NCBI GenBank assembly: GCA_050953285.1
Contig: JBMNMK010000003.1
Span: 59,125-123,124, forward strand
Source: Olsenella_K sp050953285
GTDB taxonomy: Bacteria; Actinomycetota; Coriobacteriia; Coriobacteriales; Atopobiaceae
Length of the DNA: 64,000 nucleotides
Direction of reading: 5' to 3'
The notes under the pieces are model-generated. The model saw nothing but the letters and a program-made list of their open reading frames with translations, had not been told where the DNA came from and searched no databases. This document shows, piece after piece, positions 63,967-64,000 of this stretch. The position numbers were made by a program, and so were the translations under genes. Each line of letters begins with the position of its first letter. The first letter of the stretch is position 1.

Positions 63967-64000
63967 TGGTCGCGGGGGCTGGATTTGAACCAACGACCTC
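63967..64000 (-). tRNA. tRNA gene, 3' part only (isotype not determined)
   Basis: Minus strand reads GAGGTC, the T arm GTTGG-TTCAAAT-CCAGC, the acceptor strand CCCCGCG, A73 and encoded CCA. The anticodon lies outside the window. The acceptor predicts a 5' strand CGCGGGG; an initiator-Met tRNA is possible but would normally lack a C1-G72 pair. Confidence 0.85.

Noticed and set aside
63967..64000. Calling the terminal tRNA initiator Met
   Set aside because: The anticodon is outside the window and base 72 appears to pair, unlike typical initiators.

Overview
The window is about 64 kb of moderately GC-rich DNA that looks like a Gram-positive anaerobe of the class Coriobacteriia, probably Atopobiaceae (Olsenella/Lancefieldella/Atopobium type). 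I infer this from gene families and layout: a DUF5058 permease pair with M20 amidohydrolases, a 1598-residue multidomain 2-hydroxyacyl-CoA dehydratase activase, a very large LPXTG pilin-like adhesin, and the small Cys-cluster protein annotated Hsp90-like in anaerobes. The genus is not proven from sequence alone.

Layout. 1-6 kb (minus strand): an FMN-riboswitch-controlled riboflavin ECF transporter (S component, fused double ATPase, EcfT), then the 5' part of purL. 6-19 kb: murB, cysK-cysE, a PFL/UPF0210 protein, a NADAR-SseB fusion, a TetR-activase operon and peptidase T. 19-30 kb: housekeeping and small-metabolism genes (two HAD phosphatases around rpiB, a GH32 sucrase with a tail-extended plsY, a cation/proton antiporter, a DUF218 protein, a nitroreductase). 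30-38.6 kb: an operon of DUF5058 permease (interrupted by an in-frame TAG), a partner membrane protein and two paralogous M20 amidohydrolases; then a Tat-exported triple-rhodanese lipoprotein, a small lipoprotein, an MFS carrier and an SDR. 39-45 kb: a degenerate IS3-family element, then a LacI-controlled nucleoside/ribose operon (ribokinase, nucleoside hydrolase, DcuC-family permease) with two matching palindromic operators. 45-47 kb: an AlbA_2/ATPase regulator bracketed by short repeat arrays and a 57-nt direct repeat. 47-58 kb: flavodoxin and the 3271-residue sortase-anchored adhesin. 58-64 kb: a decayed accessory region (truncated AraC, truncated ABC exporter, integrase-like remnant, second AlbA_2 gene with its own repeat array, N-terminally truncated alpha/beta hydrolase, broken TetR, IS3 OrfA remnant) ending at a tRNA gene.

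The strongest unexplained signal is a dispersed 9-mer, GGGCGAGAA. I found at least 20 exact copies on both strands, where about 0.5-0.7 are expected by chance. Four of these extend to the 14-mer GGGCGAGAAGAACC. Copies fall in several reading frames and in intergenic DNA, including an inverted pair between convergent genes, which resembles a DNA-uptake or similar genome-wide signature sequence. A second theme is that both AlbA_2-type genes start with TTG and sit beside their own private array of short inverted/direct repeats.

All family assignments were made by reading the sequence, without database searches.
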